Origin: Paraconexibacter antarcticus
GTDB lineage: Bacteria > Actinomycetota > Thermoleophilia > Solirubrobacterales > Solirubrobacteraceae
Assembly: GCF_024220175.1 (NCBI RefSeq)
Contig: NZ_CP098502.1
Location: 3,662,514-3,726,513, forward strand
Direction of reading: 5' to 3'
DNA: 64,000 nt
Under the pieces are notes generated by a model. The model saw only the letters and a list, made by a program, of their open reading frames with translations. It was not told where the DNA came from and made no database searches. Position numbers and translations under genes: made by a program. Below are positions 26,022-35,467 of this stretch, one piece after another. Numbering within the stretch: position 1 is the stretch's first letter; every line of letters begins with the position of its first letter.

Positions 26022-26833
26022 CTAACCCAACCTCCCCACCAACGGAACACAAGCCATCTGGGCGCGGTTCTTCGCCATCACTTGATCACCGTGATCTCGG
26101 GGTGCGTGGCCAGCAGCGTCTGCGTGAACACGTAGTTGAAGGCGAAGACGCCGAGGAAGGCGATCACGACCGCCTGGTTGACCGCGCGGCCCACGCCCGC
26201 GGCACCGCCCGACGCGGTCATCCCCTTGTAACAGCAGACGATCGCGATGATCGCCCCGAAGAGCGTGCACTTCACCAAGGAGCCCCACAGGTCCGTCACC
26301 GAGGCATTCGTGAAGAACGTCGCCCAGAACGGCCCGAGCGGCGCGCCGTTGACGAGCGTGGCCAGGATGCCGCCGAAGATGCCGAACAGCAGCGCGTACA
26401 CGTCGAAGAGGCCGGTCACGACCATCAGCGCCAGAAAGCGCGGCACGACCAGGTTCTTGACCGGGTCCACGCCGAGGACCTGCAGCGCGTCGAGCTCCTC
26501 GCGGATCTTGCGGGCGCCGAGGTCCGCGGTGATCGCGGTGCCCGCCACCCCCGCCAGCACGATCGCCACGACGAACGGCGCGAACTCGCGGATCGACGCC
26601 AGCACGAAGAACCCGCCCAGACGGTCCAGCGCCCCGAACAGCACGAGGAAGTTCGCCGCCTGCAGCCCCGGCGCCCCATACCCGAACGCCACCGTCGACA
26701 CCAGCAGCGGAAACCAGCACAACCGCAGCGCGAACAGGAACTGCGACACGAACTCCCCACCGTACGGGTACGGAGGACGCAACGCAGACACGATCGTCTT
26801 CCCCGTAAGGATCATCATGTCCCCGACTTCTTC
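25240..26833 (-). repeat. 1.6-kb block apparently identical to 44574-46167
   Basis: Translations in several frames on both strands agree exactly between the two blocks, implying base identity; offset 19,334. Identity stops abruptly inside both permease genes: at the last codons of the distal gene (tcaGcc versus tcaTcc) and after cgacttcttc in the first permease, whose N-termini then differ (TFLPAKAV versus AFLPTKSV). Same orientation. Confidence 0.9.
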
Positions 26834-26884
26834 GAGGACTGCCTTGGCGGGCAGGAATGTGCGATCGGCGACGGTGCGGACCAT
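26078..26884 (-). CDS. YrbE/MlaE-type ABC permease (copy 1, first gene)
   Basis: A 268-residue MlaE-family membrane permease. Coupling-helix motif AGTAITADLGARKIREELDA, then LQVLGVDP; several hydrophobic segments. ATG at 26884, 32 bases downstream of mceF. Together with the next gene it should form the permease dimer of a Mce lipid importer. The N-terminal 17 residues differ from the otherwise identical copy at 45412-46221. Confidence 0.88.
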   Translation of the reverse strand: MVRTVADRTFLPAKAVLEEVGDMMILTGKTIVSALRPPYPYGGEFVSQFLFALRLCWFPLLVSTVAFGYGAPGLQAANFLVLFGALDRLGGFFVLASIREFAPFVVAIVLAGVAGTAITADLGARKIREELDALQVLGVDPVKNLVVPRFLALMVVTGLFDVYALLFGIFGGILATLVNGAPLGPFWATFFTNASVTDLWGSLVKCTLFGAIIAIVCCYKGMTASGGAAGVGRAVNQAVVIAFLGVFAFNYVFTQTLLATHPEITVIK

Positions 26885-26916
26885 TCAGCGTGCTCCTCGA
26901 GATGGTGCCGTGCGGG

Positions 26917-28335
26917 TCACGGTGCGGCCCGCTGCAGGTTGGGGAACTCGCTGGAGTGGCCGCCGCCGATCGAGAACGCCGGCTGCGGGTCGCAGACGGG
27001 TGGGCCGGGGCCGATGACGGGGACCAGCTGCGGGTTGTTCAGGTGCCCGCAGCCGAGTGTCTGTAGGGGCTTGCCCTGGCCGAGGCGGGCCAGGCCGCCG
27101 GGGGCCGGGTACGGGTTTGCCCGGTTGGTCGGGCCGCGCTTGGCGTACTCGGCGACGATCTCGTTCCAGACAGGGAGGATCAGGCGCAGGTAGTGCACCT
27201 GGCGGCCTCCACCGCTGGCGGCGGTCGGCGCGGTCGCGTTGGCCACGTACGCCCACGAGCGGGTGAAGTCCTTCTTGTAAGCGTCGAGGAACTGGGCGAT
27301 CGGGACCAGGTCGCCGGCCAGCGGAGAGACGCGATCGAGCGCCGGGCCGGCGGCGGCTAGCACCTGCCGGGTCGCGGGTAGTCCCTGCTTGGCCGTGGTG
27401 ATCACGGGATCCAGGCGGCGGGCGGTGAGGGACAGCTGGGTCCCGAGGCGGGCGGCGCCTTGGACGGTCGGCTTGAGGGTGCGGGCGACCGGTCGCAGGG
27501 TGCGAAGGGACGGGGTGAGCGTCTGGGAGAGCTGGGCGGCCGGTCGCGCGGCGCCCCGGAGGGCGGCGAGGAACGGCGGCAGCGCGCGGACGGTGGCGCG
27601 CAGGTCGCCTTGGCGTGCGGCGGTGGTGCGCAGGACCGTGTCGCCGGCGGTGATGATCTGACGGGTGGCCCGGTCGCGGTCGCCGACGGTGGCGAAGACG
27701 GTGCCCGCGCCGGAGATCAGCTGCCGCAGGGCCCGGCGCTGTTGGGCGAGGATGCCGAGCAGATCGCCGGCGTCGTCGACGGTTGCCGGGAGCGTGCCGA
27801 GGATGTCGTTGATGTTCTCGGCGCGGCCGTCCATCGAGGCGGCCCATCCGTTGAGCCAGCTCTGCAGGTTCTTGCGACTCGGGGCGTCCAGTGATTGCAG
27901 GACCTCGTCGAGCTCGACGGTGTTCTGGGCTTGTTTGGCCGGGAGGGTGGCGTTCTCGGCGAGTCTGGGGGCGGTGCGGGTTCCGGGGGTCATCTCGACG
28001 TAGGTCTCGCCGAGGAGCGTCTTCTGCCGCAGGATGACGCGCACGTCGTCGGGGAGCGGGACGTACTTCGGCTTGATCTGGAGGGTGGCGAGGGTACGGT
28101 CGCCGTCACGCTCGAGGGTGACGACCTTCCCGATCGGCACCCCGGAGATCCGCACGTCGGCCTGGGTCGCGAGCTGGGTCGCCTCGGCGACGGAGATCTT
28201 CACCCGGTAGCCCTTGGGCTGCAGCGGTACCGCTCCGCCGAAGCTGATCCAGAGGAAGAGCAGCAGTCCGAAGCACGAGAGCGCGAACGTGACCATGATC
28301 ATGATGCGGCCGAGGGTCGGTGGCTGCTTGTTCAC
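26917..28335 (-). CDS. Mce protein, sixth in operon (MceF position)
   Basis: A 472-residue exported Mce subunit. One N-terminal membrane anchor (FALSCFGLLLFLWISFGG), MlaD domain at about 35-115 (GYRVKISVAEATQLATQADV, then RISGVPIGKV), then a long helical region. GTG at 28335 (VNKQPPTLGR) overlaps the preceding gene's stop by 4 bases (GTGA), which decides the start over an upstream ATG. The C-terminus ends GCGHLNNPQLVPVIGPGPPV, then CDPQPAF, with a diverged remnant at 46289. It would form the lipid tunnel with the other five Mce proteins. Confidence 0.88.
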   Translation of the reverse strand: MNKQPPTLGRIMIMVTFALSCFGLLLFLWISFGGAVPLQPKGYRVKISVAEATQLATQADVRISGVPIGKVVTLERDGDRTLATLQIKPKYVPLPDDVRVILRQKTLLGETYVEMTPGTRTAPRLAENATLPAKQAQNTVELDEVLQSLDAPSRKNLQSWLNGWAASMDGRAENINDILGTLPATVDDAGDLLGILAQQRRALRQLISGAGTVFATVGDRDRATRQIITAGDTVLRTTAARQGDLRATVRALPPFLAALRGAARPAAQLSQTLTPSLRTLRPVARTLKPTVQGAARLGTQLSLTARRLDPVITTAKQGLPATRQVLAAAGPALDRVSPLAGDLVPIAQFLDAYKKDFTRSWAYVANATAPTAASGGGRQVHYLRLILPVWNEIVAEYAKRGPTNRANPYPAPGGLARLGQGKPLQTLGCGHLNNPQLVPVIGPGPPVCDPQPAFSIGGGHSSEFPNLQRAAP

Positions 28336-29606
28336 TTCGGGCAGACCCCTGTCTTGGCCAGCGGCGCCAGCACCGGCGTGAGCGTGCCGAGGATGTCGGT
28401 GGTCGAGCACGAGGCGACGACCAGCCCGCGCCACCAGCCGCCGTTGCCGTCGCGGCTGCCGAGCATCGAGTTGGTGTTGTGGGCGAACCAGTCAAGCCAG
28501 AACAGGTAGCCCTCCTCTTTGCCTTCGGGGTTGTAGGCCAGCTCGTTGGCGACGTACTGCAGCACCCGAGTGGCCCGGGAGAGGTTCGGGACGATCGGGC
28601 GCAGCGCGGTGACGGCCGTGTTCAGGGTGCTGGCCAGGGGCTGCGCCTCGACGGAGAGTCCGCGGAGCTGGCGCAGATCGGGGGTCCCGGCTCGCGCCAG
28701 GGGACGCACGGCGGCGAGTGCGTCGGGGAGCGCCTTCGCAGCCGGGGTCAGCGTGCCGAGCGCGGGCTTCAGGGTCTGTGCGAGCGGCGTGGCGGCGGCG
28801 AGCGCGGAGTCGGCCTGTTGCAGGGTGCCGGGGAGCTTGGTCAGGGACGCCCGGACCGCTCGGTCCTCGGCTGCGAGGGCCCCGAAGGTCTGATTTGCGC
28901 CGGTGACGAGGGTCTGAAGGTCACCGGTCTGGCTGCCGAGGCGGCCGGTGAGCCGGGCGAGGTTGCCGACTAGGCGGCGCAGCTCGACGCGGCGGCCGCG
29001 GATCGCGTCGGTGAGGACCTTGGTCTGCACGAGCGTCGGCCGCGTCTTTTGGAGCAGTTCACGGAGGTTGATCGGCCCGCGCCCAGTGCCGATGCCCTGG
29101 GCCACGCCCTGGAGCAGCGCCTGCAGCGCTGGGCGGGTGTCCGCGTCGAGGCCCGCGAGGATCTCGTCGACGTTGACGTTCGGCTGCGAGCGGCTGACGG
29201 GGATCAGCGCGCCGTCGGCGAGCTTGCCCGCACGTTGGGTCCCCGGATCGAGCTCGAGCGACATGTCGTCCAGCGGCGTGCGCGGACGGCTGAGCACTGT
29301 GGCGTCCGCGTAGACCGCCCGCAGCTCGCTGCGTTTGATGTCCATGCGGATGATCGCGCGGCCGTTGCGGAGGGTGACCTTGCCGATCCGGCCCACGTCG
29401 ACGCCGGCGACGCTGACCTGCTGGCCCTGGCCGGGGGTGAAGGCCTGGGCCGTCGGCAGCTCGACGTCGATGGCGTACCGGTCCTCCCCGGGCAGGGTGA
29501 TGCGCTGGTGAATCAGGACGTAGCCGCCGACGACGGCGGCGATGACCATCAGCCCCGCGATTGCGATCATCGTGACCCCGTACTCCCGGATCAGCCGCTG
29601 CCTCAT
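28332..29606 (-). CDS. Mce protein, fifth in operon (MceE position)
   Basis: A 424-residue Mce subunit. N-terminal anchor TMIAIAGLMVIAAVVGGYVL, MlaD domain at about 38-115 (DRYAIDVELPTAQAFTPGQG, then VSVAGVDVGRIGKVTL), long alpha-helical tail and a C-terminal CSTTDILGTLTPVLAPLAKT. No lipobox is seen, although MceE proteins of mycobacteria are often lipoproteins. ATG at 29606 overlaps the previous stop (ATGA). Intact. Confidence 0.86.
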   Translation of the reverse strand: MRQRLIREYGVTMIAIAGLMVIAAVVGGYVLIHQRITLPGEDRYAIDVELPTAQAFTPGQGQQVSVAGVDVGRIGKVTLRNGRAIIRMDIKRSELRAVYADATVLSRPRTPLDDMSLELDPGTQRAGKLADGALIPVSRSQPNVNVDEILAGLDADTRPALQALLQGVAQGIGTGRGPINLRELLQKTRPTLVQTKVLTDAIRGRRVELRRLVGNLARLTGRLGSQTGDLQTLVTGANQTFGALAAEDRAVRASLTKLPGTLQQADSALAAATPLAQTLKPALGTLTPAAKALPDALAAVRPLARAGTPDLRQLRGLSVEAQPLASTLNTAVTALRPIVPNLSRATRVLQYVANELAYNPEGKEEGYLFWLDWFAHNTNSMLGSRDGNGGWWRGLVVASCSTTDILGTLTPVLAPLAKTGVCPK

Positions 29607-31135
29607 CGCCCGCCCCCACGCTGCTGATAGGCGCGCAGCGCACGCCGCGCGCGGGTGACCGCACCGCCCTGGCGGACCCGGTTGACGGCGGCGCCGATGA
29701 GCTGGCGGCTGGAGGCGGCCGACATGCGCTTGGTCCGGGCGGCCGGCGCCGGGGTGTTGCGGGCCGCGAGGTCCGGGAGTGTCTGGTCGGTACAGCCCGC
29801 GGTGGGGTTGAACGGCGGCTCGGTGTTCGGTGTGTACCGCGGCCGGGCGCCGACGACAGGGTTTGCTCCGAGGCTCACGAGACTGCCGAGGCTGCTCGGG
29901 AGGGCCGTCGCGATCGAGTCCTCCCCCAGGCCGGCGCCGTAGCGGATCGTGTGGCCGTTGCCGTCGAAGCTCTCGGCGGCGTTGGACAGTCCGACGAAGA
30001 GGTGGAACAGCTCTCGGTAGGCGGGCTGGCCGCTGGAGAGCTTGCCGTCCTCGAGCTTGGCGTTCAGCGTCGGGACGACGTTCCGTGCGACGCACGCAGC
30101 GACCGGTGTGGCGCTGCGCAGCAGCGTCGTGGTCCCGGGCTGCAGTTGCGCGATGTTGTTGAGCGCCGGGCGCAGGCTTTCAGCCAGGGCGGGAAGCGCG
30201 TCGGGCTGAACCAGGGCGCCGGCCTGACGGATGAACGGGCGCAGGTCGGCGATCGCGGCCGGCGCGGCCCGCAGGCCCGGGCGCAGGGCCCCGGCGAACG
30301 TGCGCAGCGCGGGCAGTGTGTCGTCGATTGCCCGCAGCGCCGGGCGGGCGGTGCCCAGGGTGCTGTCGAGCGCGGTGAGTGTCGCGGCGAGGTCAGCGCG
30401 CCGGTCGGCGAGCGTGGCGGTCGTGCGCGCGAACGCCGGGATCAGCTCGCGCAGGTCGCGTTCGCGGGCGGCGACAGCGGCGGTGACGCGGCCGGTCGCG
30501 TCGATGAACCGCGACAGGTCACCGGGCTGCTCGCCACGCGCCGCCTGCGCGACGATCGCGGTTCCCTTGAACGCCCCCTCCTGGGCGGGGAATCCCTTGT
30601 TGATTGCTTGAGCGCCGCCGTCGCCCAGGGCTGCGGCCAGGCCTTTGACCGTGCGCTGCAGGTCGGCGCGGGTCGCGCCGGGGAGCGTGTCCAGCAGCTG
30701 GTCGAACTGGACCGGTACCGCAGTCTGCGCGAGGGGGATCGTGCCGCCGTCCTTCAGCACCGGAGCCTGCGGGGTGCCGGCGCGGACGTCGACAAAGAAG
30801 TTGCCCTCCAGAAACAGCCGCGGACGGATCTTCATCGTCGCGTCGGTGTGCAGCGGCAGGCCGCGGTCTTCGATGCGCAGCGTCGCGATCGCGGTTCCGC
30901 CGGGTCCGCGGTGCATCCGCACGACCTTGCCGACGTTGACCCCCGCGATCCGAACCGGGGAGCCGGCCTGCAGCTGGCTGGCGGCGCTGGCGAACGTCGC
31001 GTCGACCTCGTAGTGCTGCTCGACGAACGGCAGGTGCCCCTTGGTGAAGCCGAGGTAGACGGCGATCGTGATGACCAGGAGGGTCATCAGCCCGATCTGA
31101 AAGTCGGATCGGCGGGGGTTTCGGCGGCGGCTCAT
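29603..31135 (-). CDS. Mce protein, fourth in operon (MceD position)
   Basis: A 510-residue Mce subunit. Anchor FQIGLMTLLVITIAVYLGFT, MlaD domain at about 38-120 (YEVDATFASAASQLQAGSPV, then RIAGVNVGKVVRM), helical region, and a basic Ala/Arg-rich C-terminus (RVRQGGAVTRARRALRAYQQ). ATG at 31135 overlaps the preceding TGA (ATGA). The C-terminal extension after about residue 440 is longer than needed for the fold. Intact. Confidence 0.86.
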   Translation of the reverse strand: MSRRRNPRRSDFQIGLMTLLVITIAVYLGFTKGHLPFVEQHYEVDATFASAASQLQAGSPVRIAGVNVGKVVRMHRGPGGTAIATLRIEDRGLPLHTDATMKIRPRLFLEGNFFVDVRAGTPQAPVLKDGGTIPLAQTAVPVQFDQLLDTLPGATRADLQRTVKGLAAALGDGGAQAINKGFPAQEGAFKGTAIVAQAARGEQPGDLSRFIDATGRVTAAVAARERDLRELIPAFARTTATLADRRADLAATLTALDSTLGTARPALRAIDDTLPALRTFAGALRPGLRAAPAAIADLRPFIRQAGALVQPDALPALAESLRPALNNIAQLQPGTTTLLRSATPVAACVARNVVPTLNAKLEDGKLSSGQPAYRELFHLFVGLSNAAESFDGNGHTIRYGAGLGEDSIATALPSSLGSLVSLGANPVVGARPRYTPNTEPPFNPTAGCTDQTLPDLAARNTPAPAARTKRMSAASSRQLIGAAVNRVRQGGAVTRARRALRAYQQRGGGR

Positions 31136-32511
31136 GGCTGACTTCCGGTCGCCGGCGGCGGGGCGGTGTTCCGTGTGGCGAGCGGCTGCACGCCGGGGGC
31201 GCCGCCGAGCTGCTGGCCGGGCACGAACGTCTCGTTGCCGACCTCGCACTCGCCGCCGTAGCCGGTGTCGGCCGCATCGTCGGCATGCAGCGTCTTGGAC
31301 GGCGTCGGGCTCTGCAGCATCTCGTCCTGGCCGACGATCGGGATGAACCGGAACCACGTGCTCATCGAGTCGCCCTCGCTGATCACCCCGGGGACGTTTT
31401 TCCCCCAGAGGCCGAGGTAGTTGCACCTGGTCTGAAACGGGGTGATCGTCCGCAGCGCGGACTCGAGCGGGAGCATCGCGTTGGTCAAGCGGCGCAGCGA
31501 CGCGGGCAGCGACCGTCGGACAGCCAGGCGTCGCAGCGAGGCGACTGTGCGCCGCAGATCGTCGGCGGTCGGTCGGGCGCGCTGCAGCACCGGTCCGCTG
31601 ACTGCCAACGCCCGCTCAACGGTGCGTGCGGCACCAGGGAGGGCGTTGACGCCGGGCGCGGCGTCGGTGAGGAAGCCGGCTGCCTCGTTCAGCAGCGGCC
31701 GCGTGCGGCGCAGGCCGTCGGCGGTGATGCGCTCGGTGCCGGGGGCGTCGCTCAGCGTCCGCGACAGCGCCGCGGACTCCGTGTTCAGGGCCGCGAACGT
31801 CGTGGCCCCGGCGGCAAGCAGGTCGCCGAGCCTGCCCGCGACCGGAGCCACCGCGCGTGCCGCGGAGTCGGCGCCGCGCAGGAAGGCGATCAGTCGGGTC
31901 GCGGGCAGGCGCAGGGTGTGCGCCACGATCCGCAGCGAGCTCAGCACCGGCGGCAGGTCTCCGAGCGCGTTGCCGAGGTCGGCGCCGCGGCCGGCCAGGC
32001 CGCCGCCCAGCTCGCGGGCGACGCTCTGCACCGCGGTGCGTGTGGGGTGGTCGAACGCCGACAGAGCATCGTCGAGGTCGACGGTCCCGGCTGCTTGGGC
32101 GAGCGCGAGGGTGCCGCCGTTCGGGATTCGTGTGCCGCGTGATCCCGGAGTGAGCTCGACGTACTTCAGGCCGAGGTTCGAGCGCTGGCGGATGAGCACG
32201 CGGGTGTCGCTGCGCAGGAACTGCACGTCCTTGGACAGGGAGAGCTTGAGGCGGGCGGTCGGGGTACGGGCTCCGGGAACCGCGGTGATCGACTTGACGA
32301 TCCCGACGCGTGAGCCGCCGATGCGCACATCGTTGCCGGGGACCAGCTCCGCGGCGTCGGGGACCGATGCGGTGAGCTCATAGGAGGGGACGAACGGCAG
32401 TCCCGAGTTCGCGTTGTAGGAGAGGAACACCGCCACGACCACGACGAGCACGGTGACCGCGCCGATCATCACGGGATTGGCAAGGACCGATGGGCCGGGG
32501 CGGCGCTTCAT
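31132..32511 (-). CDS. Mce protein, third in operon (MceC position)
   Basis: A 459-residue Mce subunit. Anchor VMIGAVTVLVVVVAVFLSYN, MlaD domain at about 38-125 (YELTASVPDAAELVPGNDVR, then IGGSRVGIVKSI), helical tail with NYLGLWGKNVPGVISEGDSM and a proline-rich end. ATG at 32511 overlaps the previous stop by 4 bases. Intact; expected location is periplasm/cell envelope, anchored in the inner membrane. Confidence 0.86.
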   Translation of the reverse strand: MKRRPGPSVLANPVMIGAVTVLVVVVAVFLSYNANSGLPFVPSYELTASVPDAAELVPGNDVRIGGSRVGIVKSITAVPGARTPTARLKLSLSKDVQFLRSDTRVLIRQRSNLGLKYVELTPGSRGTRIPNGGTLALAQAAGTVDLDDALSAFDHPTRTAVQSVARELGGGLAGRGADLGNALGDLPPVLSSLRIVAHTLRLPATRLIAFLRGADSAARAVAPVAGRLGDLLAAGATTFAALNTESAALSRTLSDAPGTERITADGLRRTRPLLNEAAGFLTDAAPGVNALPGAARTVERALAVSGPVLQRARPTADDLRRTVASLRRLAVRRSLPASLRRLTNAMLPLESALRTITPFQTRCNYLGLWGKNVPGVISEGDSMSTWFRFIPIVGQDEMLQSPTPSKTLHADDAADTGYGGECEVGNETFVPGQQLGGAPGVQPLATRNTAPPPATGSQP

Positions 32512-33995
32512 CGGCCCAGGAGGTAGTCGAGGAGGTCTGTCGTCGAGCCGGGGGCGGCGGCGGGGGGAGTCGGCGGAGCGGACGTTTTCGGTGTGCGGCC
32601 GGTCAGCGCACCGAGGATTCCGTCGAGCACGTTCCCGGCGGCCTTGGGCAGCGTGCTCGGGGCTGGGGCCGACGACGGCGCACCGGGGGCCGGCGCCGGC
32701 GTTGTCGATGGGCCGGGGGCGCGTGCTGCGGGCGGGGCCGAGCTGGGCTGGGGGCGCGCCGCCCTGCCGCTCGTGCGTCGGACCGTGCCGGTGGCGAAGT
32801 GGGCGTCGCAGCTCTTGACCGTCGTCGTGGCGTAGAGGTTGCAGGTGTCCTTGACCAGCGGGAAGGCCGGCAGGATGTGGCCGACGTCGTCGTACCGGGC
32901 CTGCGCCACCGCGGCGTAGTACAGGAAGCGGAGCAGCCCTTCGACCGCGCCCTTCTGCTGCGTGCTCTGAAATAGGTCTGCGGTGAGCGCGGAGACCGTC
33001 GTCAGCGGCACGGTCAGACGGCGCAAGCGACGGAGCTGTGGCGCGAGCGGCTTCACCGTCGCCCGCCCGGCCACGGCGGCGCTGCCGAGAGCGTTCAGCG
33101 TCGGCAGCGCCTGGGCGGAGAAGGGCTCCACGCGCTGAAGCAGCCGCGTGAGCGTAGGGCCCGCGGCGCCGAGGCTGCGCACGACCGGGGTGCCCGTGCG
33201 AGCCAGCGACTGCAAGTCCGCCAACGCCGGCCGAGCCTGATCCAGCAGCGCCGGCAGCCCGCGGACCGTCGCGCGCAGCTCCGCCCGGCGGGTGCCGGTC
33301 GTCGCCGTGACGCCCGACGCCTCGTGGACGAACCGGGCGACATCCTCGCGACGCCGCGCGAGCACCGTAAGGACGCGGTCGGACTCGCTGATCAGCGACC
33401 GGATCGTCCGGCGGTCACCGTTGACGAGCGACAGCAATTGGTTGGTCTGCTCGAGCGCCGGGTTCGCCCGGCGGATCGCCTCGTTGAGGTCCGTGCCGTG
33501 GCCGGCCAGGCCGTTGCCGAGCGCGCTCAGCAACAGCGACAAGCGCGTGGTCGTCGGCTCCCGGAACGTGCTGAGGACCAGGTCGAGGTCAACAGGAGCG
33601 TGCGTGCCAGAGAGCGGGACCGTCGGCGGCCGGTCACCGGAGGCGACCAGGGGCCTGCCGGCGACGCTGCCGGGCGTGCACTGGATGAACTTCTCGCCGA
33701 TCAGCGACTGCGGCTGGATGGTGCAGTCGGCGTCGCTGCGAAACGGCGCGAAGCGCGAGTCGACATCCATGGAGATCCGCGCCTTGTTCTGAGGCGTCAG
33801 GTGGATCGCGGCGACGGTGCCGACCTTCGCACCCGCGATCTTCACGTCCTGCCCCGGAACGAGAAAGCCGGCGTTGTCGAAGATCGCGTCCACGCGGAAG
33901 GAGCCGCCGCTGGCCGAGCTGCCGCCGGCACCCGCGCCAAGCCACGCACCGGCCACCAGCGCGAGCACGGCCCCGAGCGTCACCAGGCGCTTCAT
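32508..33995 (-). CDS. Mce protein, second in operon (MceB position)
   Basis: A 495-residue Mce subunit starting MKRLVTLGAVLALVAGAWLG, which reads as a signal peptide or anchor. MlaD domain at about 30-110 (FRVDAIFDNAGFLVPGQDVK, then IAGAKVGTVAAI). A proline/alanine/serine-rich low-complexity segment at about 410-470 precedes a short C-terminal motif TTDLLDYLLGR. I chose ATG at 33995 because it overlaps the preceding stop (ATGA); an upstream in-frame ATG adds only nine residues. Intact. Confidence 0.86.
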   Translation of the reverse strand: MKRLVTLGAVLALVAGAWLGAGAGGSSASGGSFRVDAIFDNAGFLVPGQDVKIAGAKVGTVAAIHLTPQNKARISMDVDSRFAPFRSDADCTIQPQSLIGEKFIQCTPGSVAGRPLVASGDRPPTVPLSGTHAPVDLDLVLSTFREPTTTRLSLLLSALGNGLAGHGTDLNEAIRRANPALEQTNQLLSLVNGDRRTIRSLISESDRVLTVLARRREDVARFVHEASGVTATTGTRRAELRATVRGLPALLDQARPALADLQSLARTGTPVVRSLGAAGPTLTRLLQRVEPFSAQALPTLNALGSAAVAGRATVKPLAPQLRRLRRLTVPLTTVSALTADLFQSTQQKGAVEGLLRFLYYAAVAQARYDDVGHILPAFPLVKDTCNLYATTTVKSCDAHFATGTVRRTSGRAARPQPSSAPPAARAPGPSTTPAPAPGAPSSAPAPSTLPKAAGNVLDGILGALTGRTPKTSAPPTPPAAAPGSTTDLLDYLLGR

Positions 33996-35332
33996 CGACC
34001 CGGGTCCTGGCCGGCGTCGCACAGCCCGGTCGGAAGGTGGATCGGGCTGGAGCTATCCGACAGCTGCTCGTAGGCGGCGCCCGGGCAGCGATTGGTCAGC
34101 CCGTCCTCGTGCGAGGTCGGGATCGCCTTGCCGAGCGCTCCGAGGGCGCCGGTCAGCACCTGCGTGTTGGCGATCGGCTCGATCCGCGCGTAGTGGCCGT
34201 TGGCATCGTACGCCTGGACGGCGCCACCGCCGAACCCCGAGACCAGGCCACCGTAGAGATCGGGCACGTAGGGCAATGCCTCGTCGACGATCGGCAGCGC
34301 ACCGTTGATACCGGCGATGGCCGCCTTGAACGCCGGGAGCGCGGCGCTGCGCAGCGTCGGCATCGCGCGCAGGACCCGCTGCACGCTCGGGAGGAGCACG
34401 CTGACCGATCGCAGGGCGGACGGCCCCTGGCGCAGCAGCGGCTGCAGCTCCGCGACGAGCTTCGCAGCCGGGGCCGCTACAGGCGTCAGCTCACGCGCTG
34501 CGGGCTGCAGGCTCGTGAACGTCGTCCCGAGGTCCCTGAGCGTGGTCGACGCCTGCCCGAGGGTCGCCGGCGCCTTCGCCAAAACCCCTTCCAGCTCTGC
34601 TCGGCGGTCGGCGAGCGTCTGCGCCGTTGTCGCAGTCGCGTCCAGCGCCGTGCGCAGCTCAGGGTCGCGGTCACTCACCGCGCCGACGACCACGGCCGAC
34701 TTCACCAGGAACCGCTCAAGCGCCGGCTGATCGCGCGAGATCTCGCGAGCGGTCGCATCAAGCTGCGAGAGCGCAGGATCCAAGGCCTCAAGGCCCTTGT
34801 TCGCCGCAGCCTCTTGTCCGGTGTAGATGCCAGCGGTCCCGCGAAGCAGGCGCTGCGTCGCGCTCCGCGTCGCGACGTCAAGCGTGTTCAGGACGCTGTC
34901 CAGCTCGACCTGGGACGTCGTCTTCTCCGTCGGGATCAACGCCCCCTCGCCGAGCTTGGGCGAGGAGTTCGGCCCGGGATTCAGCGCAACGAAACGATTC
35001 GCGACGCTCGACAGCGAGTTGATCCGCACGACTCCGGTCGTGCCGACGTGCAGCGGCGTCAGGTCACCGGCGGTGATATTCGCGGTGACGATTGCCTGGC
35101 CGTCCGCTCCGAGGTCGATGCCGCTGACCGTCCCGACCGGAAGGCCGCCGACCTTCACCTGGTCGCCTTTGACGAGCTGGCTCGCGTTCACGAATTCAAG
35201 CCGCACGTGATACGCGCCGCCGCCTCGCAACAGCACCACGGCGATGACCACAGCAACGAGCACGAGCGCGCCCAAGGCAATGACCCGGCCCGCTGCGAAC
35301 GTCCCCGAACGGGGGCCACGCGTCACGGACAC
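33992..35332 (-). CDS. Mce protein, first in operon (MceA position)
   Basis: A 446-residue Mce subunit. Anchor VIALGALVLVAVVIAVVLLR, MlaD domain at about 40-120 (YHVRLEFVNASQLVKGDQVK, then VGGLPVGTVSGI), helical region, C-terminal cysteine pair CPGAAYEQ...GLCDAG. The start is GTG at 35332 (MSVTRG), with another GTG two codons on. It is first of a tightly overlapping eight-gene set: mceA-F then two yrbE genes. A palindromic operator lies about 90 bases upstream. Confidence 0.86.
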   Translation of the reverse strand: MSVTRGPRSGTFAAGRVIALGALVLVAVVIAVVLLRGGGAYHVRLEFVNASQLVKGDQVKVGGLPVGTVSGIDLGADGQAIVTANITAGDLTPLHVGTTGVVRINSLSSVANRFVALNPGPNSSPKLGEGALIPTEKTTSQVELDSVLNTLDVATRSATQRLLRGTAGIYTGQEAAANKGLEALDPALSQLDATAREISRDQPALERFLVKSAVVVGAVSDRDPELRTALDATATTAQTLADRRAELEGVLAKAPATLGQASTTLRDLGTTFTSLQPAARELTPVAAPAAKLVAELQPLLRQGPSALRSVSVLLPSVQRVLRAMPTLRSAALPAFKAAIAGINGALPIVDEALPYVPDLYGGLVSGFGGGAVQAYDANGHYARIEPIANTQVLTGALGALGKAIPTSHEDGLTNRCPGAAYEQLSDSSSPIHLPTGLCDAGQDPGR

Positions 35333-35421
35333 GACGCGGTCCTCGCCGAGGATCGGCTCGGCTCAACAGTCCGCTGTCTATCCTCCCCGCCTCCGTGCCG
35401 GACCCTCACGCTGCGGAACGT

Positions 35422-35431
35422 ACCATATGGT
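35422..35431. promoter_or_regulatory. ACCATATGGT palindrome upstream of mce operon
   Basis: Perfect 10-bp palindrome ACCATATGGT inside ggaacgt...tcctttttc. Together with flanking GGAAC / GTTCC it gives a longer imperfect dyad. It has the same ACCA-NNN-GGT + T-tract layout as 22545 and 41035. It sits in the 135-bp gap before mceA, next to a broken tetR gene. Strong candidate operator. Confidence 0.6.
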
Positions 35432-35467
35432 TCCTTTTTCTGCGCCGGGCGTACCGCCGACTGTTCC

